Assembly (NCBI GenBank): GCA_030323885.1
Contig: CM059198.1
Span: 61,406,917-61,470,916 of the forward strand
Source of the DNA: Branchipolynoe longqiensis
Lineage: Eukaryota > Annelida > Polychaeta > Phyllodocida > Polynoidae
DNA length: 64,000 nt
Direction: 5' to 3'
The notes under the pieces were generated by a model. That model had not been told where the DNA came from. It saw only the letters and a program-made list of their open reading frames with translations, and searched no databases. How positions within the stretch are numbered: position 1 is the stretch's first letter; each line of letters begins with the position of its first letter. Shown here one piece after another: positions 1 to 13,000 of this stretch. Position numbers and translations under genes: made by a program.

Positions 1-36
1 CAATGTTTAGCTCAATTTTTTGATCGCCGTTTATTA

Positions 37-727
37 TGGTCCTGTCACATTACGTCACATACCGCAAGTGTGTGGCCAATGGCTAAAATCACTTTCAAAG
101 GTTGAACTTTTCGGTTCTGGGGGCAAAGTTGGATGTATTCATACCGTATACGCAACGTAGCAGAGTGTATGGCCAACGTATGGCCAACGTATGGCTAACT
201 TGCCTCCCAGCGAAAAACGCTCGCATTAAGCTCACAGTACACTCGCAGAATGCCGGTGAATGTTATATACATAATTTGATCGCCAGAACTATGCCTTATA
301 CATTACATATGTAAAGACATGGTGGAGAAACGCAAAATGTACATTAGACGTATTTTAGACATACGTTATCCATAAGCTTTCAATATGTTGTCAATAAGTG
401 GTCTGTATGTTTCCACTGGCTCTCCATCCGACTGACATAGGTCAACATAGTGAACAACGTCTGTCTAACGTACATCGATGTATGCCTAACATATACATAA
501 TGTACGTCCAACGTAAAAGCCACACATTGTCGAACGTCAAAAGTGTTGTGCATGCACTAAACTTTCACGACCCCTTATCGAGCGACGCCATATATCGATG
601 TACATCGACACACACATAATGAACACATAACATTCGAGTAATGCATATCGATGTACACCGACACATTGGCACAAAATCACCTACGTAGGCGGATGCTTGC
701 GCGATGTGTCGGAGTGTGACAGGGCGT
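37..727. mobile_element. Hairpin element H1 copy a (TIR ...CCTGTCACA)
   Basis: The left end reads TGGTCCTGTCACATTACG and the right end is its imperfect complement (GTGTGACAGGGCGT). TTA precedes the left end; the right flank no longer matches. The interior is made of short self-similar words such as CGTATGGCCAACGTATGG, so the two halves can pair with each other along much of their length. No transposase is seen; a non-autonomous DNA element is inferred. Confidence 0.65.
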
Positions 728-887
728 ACACAGGGTTTTCCCCCTGAACACACTTATCCGTTATGATCAGGATAAATACATTCATCACCAACAAAAAAAG
801 GAAGTTTTTTTCCATAGAAACCCCCCCCCCCCCACACACATAATTGACAGGGTGCAAGCGTGCAAACGAAGACGCAGACGCTCTAAC

Positions 888-1067
888 CTCAGCGAGCAGC
901 TCGGTGAACTTGTTCTTCTCGCTGAGTTTGAGCTTCTCACACTCAGACACTTGGTGCTGCAGGTCGGCTCGCTCGTGCAGCCACTGCTCGCGGTCCGACT
1001 GCAGCTTGCACTGCAGATCGATCAGCGTCTTTTGTAGGCCCGCTACCACACCGGACCGCTCGGCGTC
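888..1067 (-). CDS. Exon R of the coiled-coil gene, last exon in window (60 codons)
   Basis: Acceptor CATCACCTAG, donor GAG|GTTAGA. It encodes DAERSGVVAGLQKTLIDLQC and then LQSDREQWLHERADLQHQV, ending KFTELLAE in phase 0. The DRxQW-like pattern followed by a basic/acidic coil again recalls the MTCL/SOGA C-terminal region. The donor means that at least one further exon lies to the left of the window. Confidence 0.88.
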
Positions 1068-4000
1068 CTAGGTGATGTGGTGACATGTATTGCATGTTAA
1101 CAGTTTACTAAGTACAGTATAACCCCGTTAAACCAAACTTGAAGGGACCCCAGAAATTAGTTTGGATTAACCGATCATTGGTTTAACCGAGCTTTGACTT
1201 TGACTTGGCCTTGGCAAAAACGGGGATGCATTATAAATGTACAATGTATGTGGACACTATGATTATTGTTTTTTTATGTATATACAGTTTAATCCCGTTA
1301 AATCAACCTCAGTTAAATCAAACGATCGGTTAATCCAAACTTTTTCGGTGACCTGGCAAAATACTACCATTTATCATATACAAAAGTCTCAGATGGCTTT
1401 AAAACCACATGAAAGTTTGGTTTAACTGTACCGGAAGTGGCCTGGGGCCGACAATTTTGTTTGGATTAACCGATACTTGGGATTAACTGACTTTGGTTTA
1501 ACCAACTTTTTTTATATGATAAATGGTAGTATTTTGCCGGGCCGCCCAAAAAAGTTCGGATTAACCGATCGTTTGGTTTAACCGAGCTTGGTTTAACGGG
1601 GTTGTACTGTAGATGGTAGCGTTTAATTAATTCATTATCGCGAAAGCACACATTTAAAGTGGTAATTAAGGTTTGTATTATTCGAATTGCGGGAAGACCA
1701 GTGCTATCGCGCTGACAAAAGATTTACATGAATAAAATAAATGTCCCCCCCCCCCAAATCGTAGTATATCGTAGATTTATTATCTTGCTTCATCATATAT
1801 CTAGTCATAAAGTGTTAAAGCGTTTAAGTGCCCTTAGTTCTTCAGGGTGAGTGGATTGGGTGGCTGAGAAAAGGCGAGACAGCTCCACACACCACGCGGG
1901 TTCGGATGCTGTGGACGAAGTGACTAGTTCGGGCCGTCGCTACGTGGGGGGGGGGGGGGGGGGTGGAGTTGAGGCTAGGTGGCGTGGGAATGTGGGGTTC
2001 CGACTTTACCCGTCAGGCGGCGCCAGGGGAGAGCGTCGTCGGCAGCATATTGGTCATATGCTTTCGCACCCCGAATTATCAATGTTGACTTCAACATAGG
2101 GCAATCAATGCCAGTGTTCCCTGGTAATTGTGGAAATACTAAATACATCAAATCATTGTGGACATACCAAGTCAATTATTGTGGAAAAACCAAGTGGTTG
2201 TTTGTTGGAGTTTTACATCCTGGCAACATCTAAGGTCATATCAGGACGGATACAAACTCAGGACGGCTACCTGACTTTATAGTGTTGCCCCACTGGGAAA
2301 TCAGACCGCTGGCATCATGACCCAATATCCCACACGGTCATATTATCCTGATATCACACAGACATACATACATACATACACGTACATGTACACACACATG
2401 CACATACATGAGTCAGCCTCACGAAAATGGGATAATTGGTGATTTATTTAAGATGTCGGCATCGCAATTCTTAAAGTGTAGTGCATTTCTTTGTTTTATA
2501 TTAGATTATGCTAGAAACAAATAAGGTTGTTGTATTTTCTCTACCTTTACATTCAGGATAAATTTACGGACTTTGCAACACCTCTGTCAATGCTAAACTA
2601 TAAGTATGCCGATCGACGCCGACATCCAATGATCGATGCCGACAACTTTAACAGATGTCGGTGTCGCAATTCTTAAAGTATTGTGCATCTCTTTGTTTTA
2701 TATTAAATTATGCTAGAAACAAATAAGGTTGTTGTATTTTCTCTACCTTTACATTCAGGATAAATTTAAGGACTTTGCAACACCTCTGTCAATGCTAAAC
2801 TATAAGTATGCCGATCGACGCCGACATCCAATGATCGACGCCGACAACTTCTCCCAATTGGCGTCTTTTCGTGATCCTGACTCACATACATATATAAATA
2901 CATACATACGTATATACATACATATGTACATGCATACACCTACCTGTTGCATAGCTCAGCCACCTCACACACACACACACATTCCCTCCTTACCTGGCTG
3001 CACCTGTTGCGGAGGTCAGTCACCTCCCTCTGCGCGTCCATGCGGCACGCCTCCAGCTTGGCCCACAACTCCCTCTGCTCGCGCTCGCGCGTCCTCTCGG
3101 CCGTCTTGGCGCGAACCTCGAGGTCGCGCACCAGCGTCTGGTACTCAGTGAGCGCGCGCTGGTGGTTGGCGCGCTCCGAGTCCCAGGCCACCTCGCGCTT
3201 CTGCTTCTCACTCCACTTGAACTTGCCAGAGGCGGTCAATGCTTGCTGCTCCTCATACTGCAATCGGAAGGGGTATTGGTTTATTATTGTTTTTATTTAA
3301 ATTTATTACAAAATAATTTAAATCATTTTTATATTTAAAAAATATTTATATATATTTTGTTTACAGATGCAGGTTTTGTACGTCTTGAATTTAAGTTATT
3401 TTGGGTAATTAGTCTTGAAAAGCCTTATATAGCCTTGAATTCCACAATGTTGTCATGATATATGATATTGCAATGAAATCACGGTATCACAATGATATTA
3501 ATACGGTATCAGTGTGGTATCACATACAGTACGTGTGTTTTCATAGTTACAAACTTATTATGTGTTGCCATTTCCAGGGTCCGTACTGGGCCTGGATAGT
3601 CTTGAAAAGTCTCGAACTTCATTTGCCCCATTTCGAGGCCTTGAAAAGCCTTAAATTTATTTAACGTATCTTGGGTAATATGTCTTGAAAAACCTTAAAT
3701 TCCATTAAACTCTCCCGACTGATCTAAATTAATCTGAAATCACCATTCATGATAGGTTTTTTCCCTCTGAAATCCAAATGAAAATAGTCTTGAATTTCTA
3801 TCAAAAACAGCCTTGAAAAGCCTTGAAATAGCCTTGAATTCCGTATCTTCACATGTGTACGGACCCTGCATATTGGATATTTGAGAATGTGATGCTTTCA
3901 TTGGGTTGTGAGGCTTTGCGCCTCTTAACTTACAGATTAACTTACAGATCCTCTTCTGGCTGATCTAGACCCTAATGGGCCTCCAATGCCAGCTCGGTAT

Positions 4001-7000
4001 GGTTAAAAAAGAACTAATTTTGAGCAAACATTATCGAGGTCGATGTTGCCATGAAGTCATATAATTGTGGGTGTCCTCTCCAATGTCTATCCAGCCTTCT
4101 CTCAAATGCTTCTTCCGTTGGTGCTTCAATTAATTGGTCAGGAAGACTGTTCAATGGATCTGTCACTCGAAAGAAAAATGAGTTTTTCCTGCCTTCAAGT
4201 CTGGGTCTCTCCTTGAAGATCTTATACCCATGGTGGATGCAGTCATTCCGATTCCATCCGCAACTCATTATTTCATCTTTGAGGGAAACTGGTTTTTACC
4301 ACAAGTTCATTTTCCATGTTTAACTTGAAAAGTCTTTTACTGTTGATTTTATTTATCATATACCACCCATGATTTTACCGTAGTTGTATGCTCTTTTGGG
4401 ATACATTTCTATGCTTTAATTTACCTGTTTGAAATATAATTCAATACACGAGGCGGAACTACATAGTATGGGAGTTTATTAAGTTCAATGTGTAGTGGAA
4501 TCAATAATACGTAATAAGTATAAGATTAGCTAAGGTTAAATGAGTAGTGAATCAATATCAGGTAGTGAATCAATAAAGTCTCTGGGTGACCTGGGCCTCA
4601 ACCCCTTAAGATGTAAGTAGGGTCGGTTGGGCCGGTGAAATTTAGGTCTTGCTGGTCCGGCATCGGGTGAAGAAGTGGGTGGAGTGTGGGCAGGGTGGAA
4701 GTGAGGTCACAGGACTGGCGGGTACAAGCGGCGGCTCGAGCGCGGGTGCGCTGGTGTCGCCGCCTGGAGTTAAGTCGGGTAGGTTGAGTGGCGGGGGAGG
4801 GCAGTAGGGTGATGGAAGGACGGGGGGGGGGCAGGAGTGGGTAGGGAGGGCGTGTTCGCCTCGGTCCCGAATTACCCATATTGCCGCAGCAATATGGACA
4901 ATTGTTTATTCAGATATTCTTAACCACTGTATGATCCGCAATAGCCGATGTTTACTTTTTGTGCTGGGGGGTCGTTAAACAAACAAACAAAGAAAACCAC
5001 TGGCCTCTGATGTTTTTTTGTTGTTGTTTTTTTTTGGTCCATTAGTTTTTTAAGCAGGGGAAATTTCAGTCATAGACGACTGGTCTTCCTCATTCTACTG
5101 CTGGTCGATAGAAAGCCCGAGCCTACACTTTTACCGACCCAAGGGATTTTTAACCTCCCACACCACATAGACATGGTATGAGAGCAACCGGCCTTTGATG
5201 ACGCTATAAGTTATACACAGCGGTGGAAATCCAAATTGGCAGAGCTGGGGGCATGGGGAATCGAACCGCCGACCCTCAGATTAGGAGTCACTGACCTTGT
5301 TCGCCTGGGCCTGCAGCTGCTGCTTGTCCGAGTCCCAGTCTGCCTTCATCTTCATGCACTTGGCGCTCAGGTCTGCCCGCTCCACCTCCAGCTGGGCTAG
5401 TTGCGTCTCGAGCTGCTCCACAACCCGCTGCAATGCTTCCACCTGTCGTCGGCGGTCATCACTCTGGGGAGTTTAAAACACTCACGCTTTAGACCAAATC
5501 AAAAAATGAAAAATTGGTGATCGTCCCCGCTCGTGCCTGAAAAGTCGCCCGCTCGCCCCTGATTTTTTATATAACATTTTTTGTTTATAGACTGTTAAAA
5601 GTGCGTTGGGCTACCAGCAATTCAACTTTCGTAAGTACCAGACACGGTTGCCGAATCTGTAGAGCGCAGGCCTCCCATGCAGAAGATCGAGAGTTTGAAT
5701 CCCAGCTGAGTCAAAATAATGATTTATATAATTGATACTTGTCGCTACCTAGCCTGGCACTCAGCATTACTAGGATAGGACAAGGACTGATAAGTGTCAG
5801 GATAATATGACTGTGGGGTATGGCACTCATGGTGACTTTATAGTGCTGCTCCACTGGGAAATCAGGCTGCCAGCACCATGACACAATATCCTACTCAGTC
5901 ACATTATCCTGACATTGAGCTAACCAGTCCTTCTCCTATCCTAGTAATGCTGAGCGCCAAACTAGGAAGCGACAGGTATTAATTTTGTAAGTCATTGCTT
6001 TGACTCGACCGGAGACCTCTGCTCTACCGATTCGGCTACCGTTCAACGAAGGCCAAATATAAAAAAATGGTGATCATCCACACCCCTGCCTGAAAAATTT
6101 TCCACCACTGATTAAAAAAAAAAGTAATATAGTGGAATGGTCTGCACTGACCTCTCAGGCAAGGATCCGCATAGACAGGTAGGCGTGGATAGTATGGTGA
6201 CAGCAGGGAGCCTAGGTGGTTTAATGCTTAGCACACTGGCCCAGAATGCAAGGAGATGTGGGTTCAATTCCTGCTCTAGGCACAATATTTCACATTTCAT
6301 CATCCCCATGACACTGGTGTCATGACCAGGATCCTGTACAAGCTATGCTCTGTAAAGGTGTTGAACATACCCTGTGTATGTGTAAGTGCACTGCCTGTAT
6401 GTATATAAGTGTAAGCATGAAAATACTTACCATTCCAGGCAGACGAGTGTAGTGGTCTGCACTGATCTCTCAGGCAAGTAACCACATAGACAGGTAGGCG
6501 TGGGTAGTATGGTGATATCAGGGAGCCTAGGTGGTGTAATGGTTAGCACACTGGCCCAGAATGCAGAGAGATGTGGGTTCGAGTGCCGCTCTAGGCACAA
6601 TATTTCCCATTTTCATCACCCCCCATGACACTGGTGCTGTGACCAGGATCCTATACAAGCTATGTGCTGTATGGTTGTTGAACCGACCCTGTGTATGTAT
6701 GTTTAAGTGCATTGCCTGTATGTATGTAATTGTAAGCATTAAATGACCATTTAAAAGACTTACAATTTCAGGGGGACAAGTGTAGTAGGCTGCACTGACC
6801 TCTCAGGCAAGGAGCCACATAGACAGGTAGGCATGGGTAGTGTGGTGATAGCAGGGAGCCTAGGTGGTGTAATGGTTAGCACACTGGCCCAGAATGCAAA
6901 GAGATGTGGGTTCGAGTCCCGCTCTAGGCACAATATTTCCCATTTTCATCACCCCCACGACAATATTATTTTTAACTGACACTAGATGGCGACAAGCATC

Positions 7001-10000
7001 AATTTTTAAGTCATTGTTTTGACCTCAGCCAGGCTTTAAACCCAGGAGTTTGAATTCCACGACTAAACCAGAACAGAAGGTGAATGCTCAACTCATATTG
7101 GCCATCGCGTCTGATTAGGTCATACACCATACACCAGAGTTGTTTAAAAAAAACAAAAAACCCGCCTGCCTGACCCTGATTTGTGTGATCAAAAGGACGA
7201 TCACCAACTTTTGTTTGTTTGAATTTGGCCTAATATTCCCACTTTTATAAAACAGACCAAAAACCTACTTCAGCGGCGCGCCGCTCCAGCGTTCCCCGCT
7301 CCTCGCGCCACGTCGTCACCGTGACGTCATACTTGTGCTTCACCTCAGACAGCGTCCGCTTCGAGGACAGCAGCAGGTCACGTGCCAGGGTGTTCTCGTT
7401 TCTCATCTGGTCCATCTCGTCCTGCACCTGCCGCATCTGCTGGCGGGTGATCCTCAGCTTGTTCTCGTAGAGCTCTTCGATGCTCGCTATCTCGGCCCGC
7501 CGCAGTGTCTCTGCCCGCGGACTGAGGGCCGAGGACTGGGACGGGGAAGTCGGGGATGGCAGAGGGTCGGTGCCGTCAGAGGGCGGCTGCTTCGCCAGCT
7601 GTAGGAGAAGGAAGTTATTATTTGTTGTTGTTAAAGCGTTAAGTGTGATACATTACCGCTGTGTATAACTTACAGCTTCACCAAAGGCCAGTTGCTCTCC
7701 TACCATGTCTATGGGGGTGTGGGAGGTTAAAAATATGCTGGGATGGTAAAAGTGTAGGTTTGGGATTTCTATCGACCAACTGTCTAGTGGTGAAAACAAG
7801 GCTATTCAGACTTATCCATGATAAGGAGTATAAATCTTCAAGAAAAAAAAGGAACAGCTAAGTCTGATGAAGTATCAGATTTTTAAGATGAAAACAATTA
7901 TCTAGAATTGATTCTACATATCTAATTTAGATACTAATGCACTTATTAAGCATTTTTTTGCCAAATAGAAGGGAATACTGAGGCAATTTAATAGAACCTG
8001 TTGCTGCTAAAACCTATGGTGTCAGAGTTTTGGTGTGCTTGCCAAAACTAATTTCACACGTTTGCACTTCAAATATCTAAAAACTTAGTGATTTAAAGTT
8101 AAAATTCCTTCAAGCTGAATTAAGGTGGATTATTACAGTAAATTTAAAGTATTTATGTCAGAAAATTGAGAGAAACTCATAACCATCTGACTATGCAACT
8201 GTAAGGTTATTATTTGTATTTGGCTTTAAAAGAAGGCCAAGAAAAGCAAAGAAGAGGTTTCTCTTAAAGTCAGAAAATGAAGAACTGGAATTATAATGTC
8301 TGACAGATTAGAATTTGGTAGAAACCATCGGATTGTGCACCTAAAAAACAACCTTTCTTCGTGTGGCCAGTGGGGCAGCATTATAAAGTCGCCATGAAAG
8401 AATTAAAAATTTTGTTATTGAAGATTTATACTGACTATCATGGATAAGTCTACATAGACTTGTTTTCACCATTAGACAGTTTGTGGATAGAAAGCCCAAG
8501 CTTACACTTTTACCGACCTAAGGGATTTTTAACCTCCCACACCACATAGACATGGTATGAGAGCAGTTTGTTTGTTGTTGTTTTACGTCCTAGCATCATG
8601 AGAGCAGCTGTTTCCCCCCCCCAAACAAACAAACAAACAAACACTGTAAACTCAACCAGTAGCAGCCAACTAGACCAAATAACCCATCTACAACGGAATG
8701 AGCCTAGAAATGATTCTAGTTGGATCCTACTGAGGTACATGATTAATCAATATTAACCTACTTACTAACTCAATAGGCCCCACCTGAGATTACCATGAAC
8801 ACAAGTTCTATCAACGAGTATGTTACTACTAGAAAGATAATCAGTTATGGCCCACCCCCTACTAACACCTACCATACTAGTCTAACATAGTTACCTCCCT
8901 GCATATGTTTCTTTTTCGCTTATCTTGTTCTTTACCTATCATTCATGTACCGATCTTTTGCTTATTTTCCTGTAATTGTCTATCTGTATATTGTTGTAGA
9001 TTTGTTTACTGTGTAGAGGCAATTGTGATTAGGGCTGGAAGACCAGTGCATTAGCACTGACAGCATGTTATTCAGAGGAATAAAAACACTTGAAAAAAAA
9101 AGAATCATGCTGTAATTTACACACAGCTGTGGACATCCAAATTGGCAGAGGTGGGGGGCACAGGGAATCAAACCACCGACCTTCAGATTAGGAGTCTGAA
9201 AAAGGAACAAAATAAAAAGAAGAGTGCTGCAGTTTGTGAAGGTAGATAGAAGTCTACTCACCCTGGCCTGCAGTTCTGACACTTCTCCCTCCCTGCTGTT
9301 GATGGTCTGACTCAACTTGTGTTTCTCTTGTGTCCATTCCATCTCAACATTCTCCACCTCTTGAACCAGACGCTTCACCTGCGTTCATACAAAGGGAATG
9401 GTTTAACTTCACTGTCCACTGTGAGCAATGTTCAGTCTGTTCTTGGTTCCAGCAAAAATAATTATAATACAATATTTATTTCCACATGATCATAGTACAT
9501 ACAAGTTGATATTTATACCAGTAATGTTTCACATGCAAAAGAAGGAACAGAAGTACAATACTTATGAGGTGCTTTCCCCAGTTAATAACAACACTATACA
9601 TATTAATACTATAAAAATAATGGCATATTAATACAGAAAAAGTCGGCTAATGTGAGTCCATTCACTGAATGTGTCTATATGGGATGATGTCTTGTAATAA
9701 GGATCGGTGCCAGGTCTAATATACATCGGAATGAGGTCTGATAGGGCACAGGATGATGATTTCATGGGGGTGATGACAATGGGATATTTGCGCCTAGAGC
9801 GGGACTCGAACCCACATCTCTTTGCATTCCGGGCCAGTGTGCTAACCATTACACCACCTAGGCTCCCTGATATCAACACGCCTAGCTGTCTATGTGGTTA
9901 CTTGCCTGAAAGGTCAGTGCAGACTACTACACTCGTCCCCTTGGAATTGTAAGTCTTATAATGCTTACAATTACATACATACATACAGACAATGCACTTA

Positions 10001-13000
10001 CATATATATACACAGGGTAGGTTCAACAACCATACAGCGCGTAGCTTGTACAGGATCCTGGTCATGGAAACCAGTGCCATCAGGGTGATGAAAATGGGAA
10101 ATATTGTGCCTAGAGCGTGACTCGAACCCACATCTCTTTGCAGGCCGGGTCAGTGCAGACTACTACAATGATATCAAAGAGTGGGTGGGTGGGGTCTAAC
10201 ATGGGGATGGGATGAGATCCAAGATCAGGTGGGGTGAAATCCAAGATGGTTTTGGGATGAGATCTAACAGGGGTTGGGATGAGATCCAAAATGGGGTGAG
10301 GTGAAATCTAAAATGAGGTGATGTGAGATCTAAGATGTGCCAGACGGGATGGCCGAATGAGTTAGAGCGTCCGTCTCCTGTGTTGGTAGATCGTGGGTTC
10401 GAATCCTGGTCGAGTCAAACCAATGACTTAACAATTGATACTTGTTGCTTCCTAGCCAGATGCTCGGCATTATTAGGATAGGGCAAGGAGCAGTGGAATG
10501 AGGAAGACCAGTCATCATTTCCCCTGCTTAATCAACTAATATACTAAAAAACAAAAAACTAAATTGAAAATGAGGCAATGTTAGCTCTAAGTCTAATATG
10601 GGGCGGCATGAGTTTCAAAATAGGGCTAGATCTAAGATGGGCGCGGTATGAGTGAGTTTTATTTAACCACAAACATGTAGTAAGGCGCCAATAAAAATTC
10701 CTCGGTGTGAATGAACATATGCGGGCCCCCATTGGGAATGAGGAGGGGCGGTAGCGGCGCCACTGATCCGATCATGGTGGTCAGGATGTACATAGTAACA
10801 AATGGGTACTTATATATAATAATAATGGAATTACCTTCCGTACCTCTATACTCGCATAATACTTATACATCACATATATTGCTTTCCTAAATTGTGATCT
10901 TCTAGCTGATATTAGACATGCGGTGTGAGATGTGGCTTGATGCCATCATAACTTTCTCTAATAATATAAGAGTCAGTTTTTCTTTTCTAGTGATTGCTGT
11001 ACTAGATAGTGAATGAGACAATCTGAGACAGGTGGCGCCGCAGTGTCAGGAAGAGGAACTATTCTAGATGCTTAGTAGTAATACTATATGCATAATGTAA
11101 TAGGGGCATAGAGTATAACACTTTAGAGTGTTCGTAATGAAATTTTGCTTAGGCTGTATTTATACTGTCCATAGCATATAAGCCCGGGTACCCAGGCTGG
11201 TTTTCAATGCTGGCCAGATGTAGTGTTGGTGTTATCTTGTCACACTAGCTGCTGATAAGTTATTTGATTGCCTGCATTTCAGTAGCAGATAGATAATTGG
11301 TTGGTATGGTTAGTAGCGTATGTTAGTTTAAAAAAATGTTCTTGGCATATATGTATTTTATTTTGTTCTACTCTTATGATGAGACTAGCCTACTCCTATT
11401 TACATATCATAGGCTTGTACGTAGCTGTGTGATGTGTTATCTGGCTACTCTTGGCATGGTTAATTTCCATTGGGCATCCCGCTGGTGGGCCGTGACATAT
11501 CACATGCCCCTTTGCAGTCCAGCATAGTGCCCAGCCAGCATTGCCAGCTGGGCCCTAGGTGGGCCCCACATGAGCAGCCCATCTGGGGCCCAGCTAAATT
11601 TGGCCACAGGCTCCAAGTGGGCCCCACCTGGGCTAGCCCAGGTGGGCCTATATCAGTTATTGAATATGTTCACTATATCTTAGACACAATATGATTATAT
11701 TTTGTTTAAGCTGGGAATCTAGCCCATGTGGGGCCCATCTCACTCCCACTTCAGAGCCCACCTGGAGCCCCTGCCCAGCTGTGCCCAGCTCACCCATTGA
11801 CAACCCATGTAGGGCCCACCAGGGCAAGATGGCTGGGTGGGGGTTTCCTAGCCTAGTTTGCACAGTTACATGTTACATAATGCTTCAAGTAGTAATGAAT
11901 ACACGCATAATGTAACAGAGGTCTGGAGTATAAAACTGCAGCCTATTCATAATCACATAGTGTGTTACATGTTACATAATGCTTCAAGTGGTAATGAATA
12001 CATGCATAATGTAACAGAGGTATCGAGTATAAAACTGCAGCCTGTTCATAATCACATAGTGTGTTACATGTTACATAATGCTTAGCAGTAATGAATACAT
12101 GCGTAATGTAACAGGTATCGAGCATAACACTGCAGCCTGTTCATAAGCACAGAGTTTGTTATATGTTACATATATATCATTATATGCACCTCTTTGACCA
12201 GGATGTTTTTCTCATTCGTTAAGTCGTCCTTCTCGACAGTCAGTTTCATGATCACCTCTGACTGGTTTCCTTTGATGTTCACCCCTTCCAATGTGTGCAG
12301 CTTCTCATTTGTGCAACGCACCTCCTTCTCAAGGTCATTTCTGCAGTTGACAAGGTCACAGATGAATAACATTCACATTTGCACTACCTAACTCCTTTTG
12401 AATGCCACTCCTGCAGTTGGCAATGAATAACATCTGAATTTGCCTTACCAAGATTATTCTTAATGCATTTTAATATGTATTCCTTACATGAATATTCAAT
12501 GTATTTTATCGAAAGATTACCATTAGAGTGGGTGTTGCAGTTTCTGCGGCACACCAGTTTGCGAGGGACACATTGCTTCTGCGCATGCCTCAAAATCGAA
12601 CAGCATCATCACTAACCTTATCAATTTAATATAATGTTTTTGGTAAAGATGTTTTCTATATGTGTACCAAGCAATTTGTTTCTAGGTGGTGTGGTTTTAG
12701 AGATATTTCACTTTTGCTGTATTTTCTCTATGCAGATTGCTCACGACCATTGACAATGCCTTGAGATTGATGGTATGCGCAGTGCAAAACATTAGTTTTA
12801 TTCAAAATGAATAGAAATCAAGAACCCTAACCATATAAATTTAATATAATGTTTTTGGTAAATATGTTTTCTATATGTGTACCAAGCGGTTTGTTTCTAG
12901 GTGGTGTAATTTGAGAGATATTTGACTTTTTCTGTATGAAGATCACTCACGGCCATTGACAATGCATTTGAATGGATATGTCCCTCGCAAACTGGTGTGC

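Noticed and set aside
6854..6930. tRNA gene (Glu/Gln-like)
   Set aside because: A near-cloverleaf with GCCTAG/CTAGGC ends, but it is the head of a tandem SINE-B with identical sisters.
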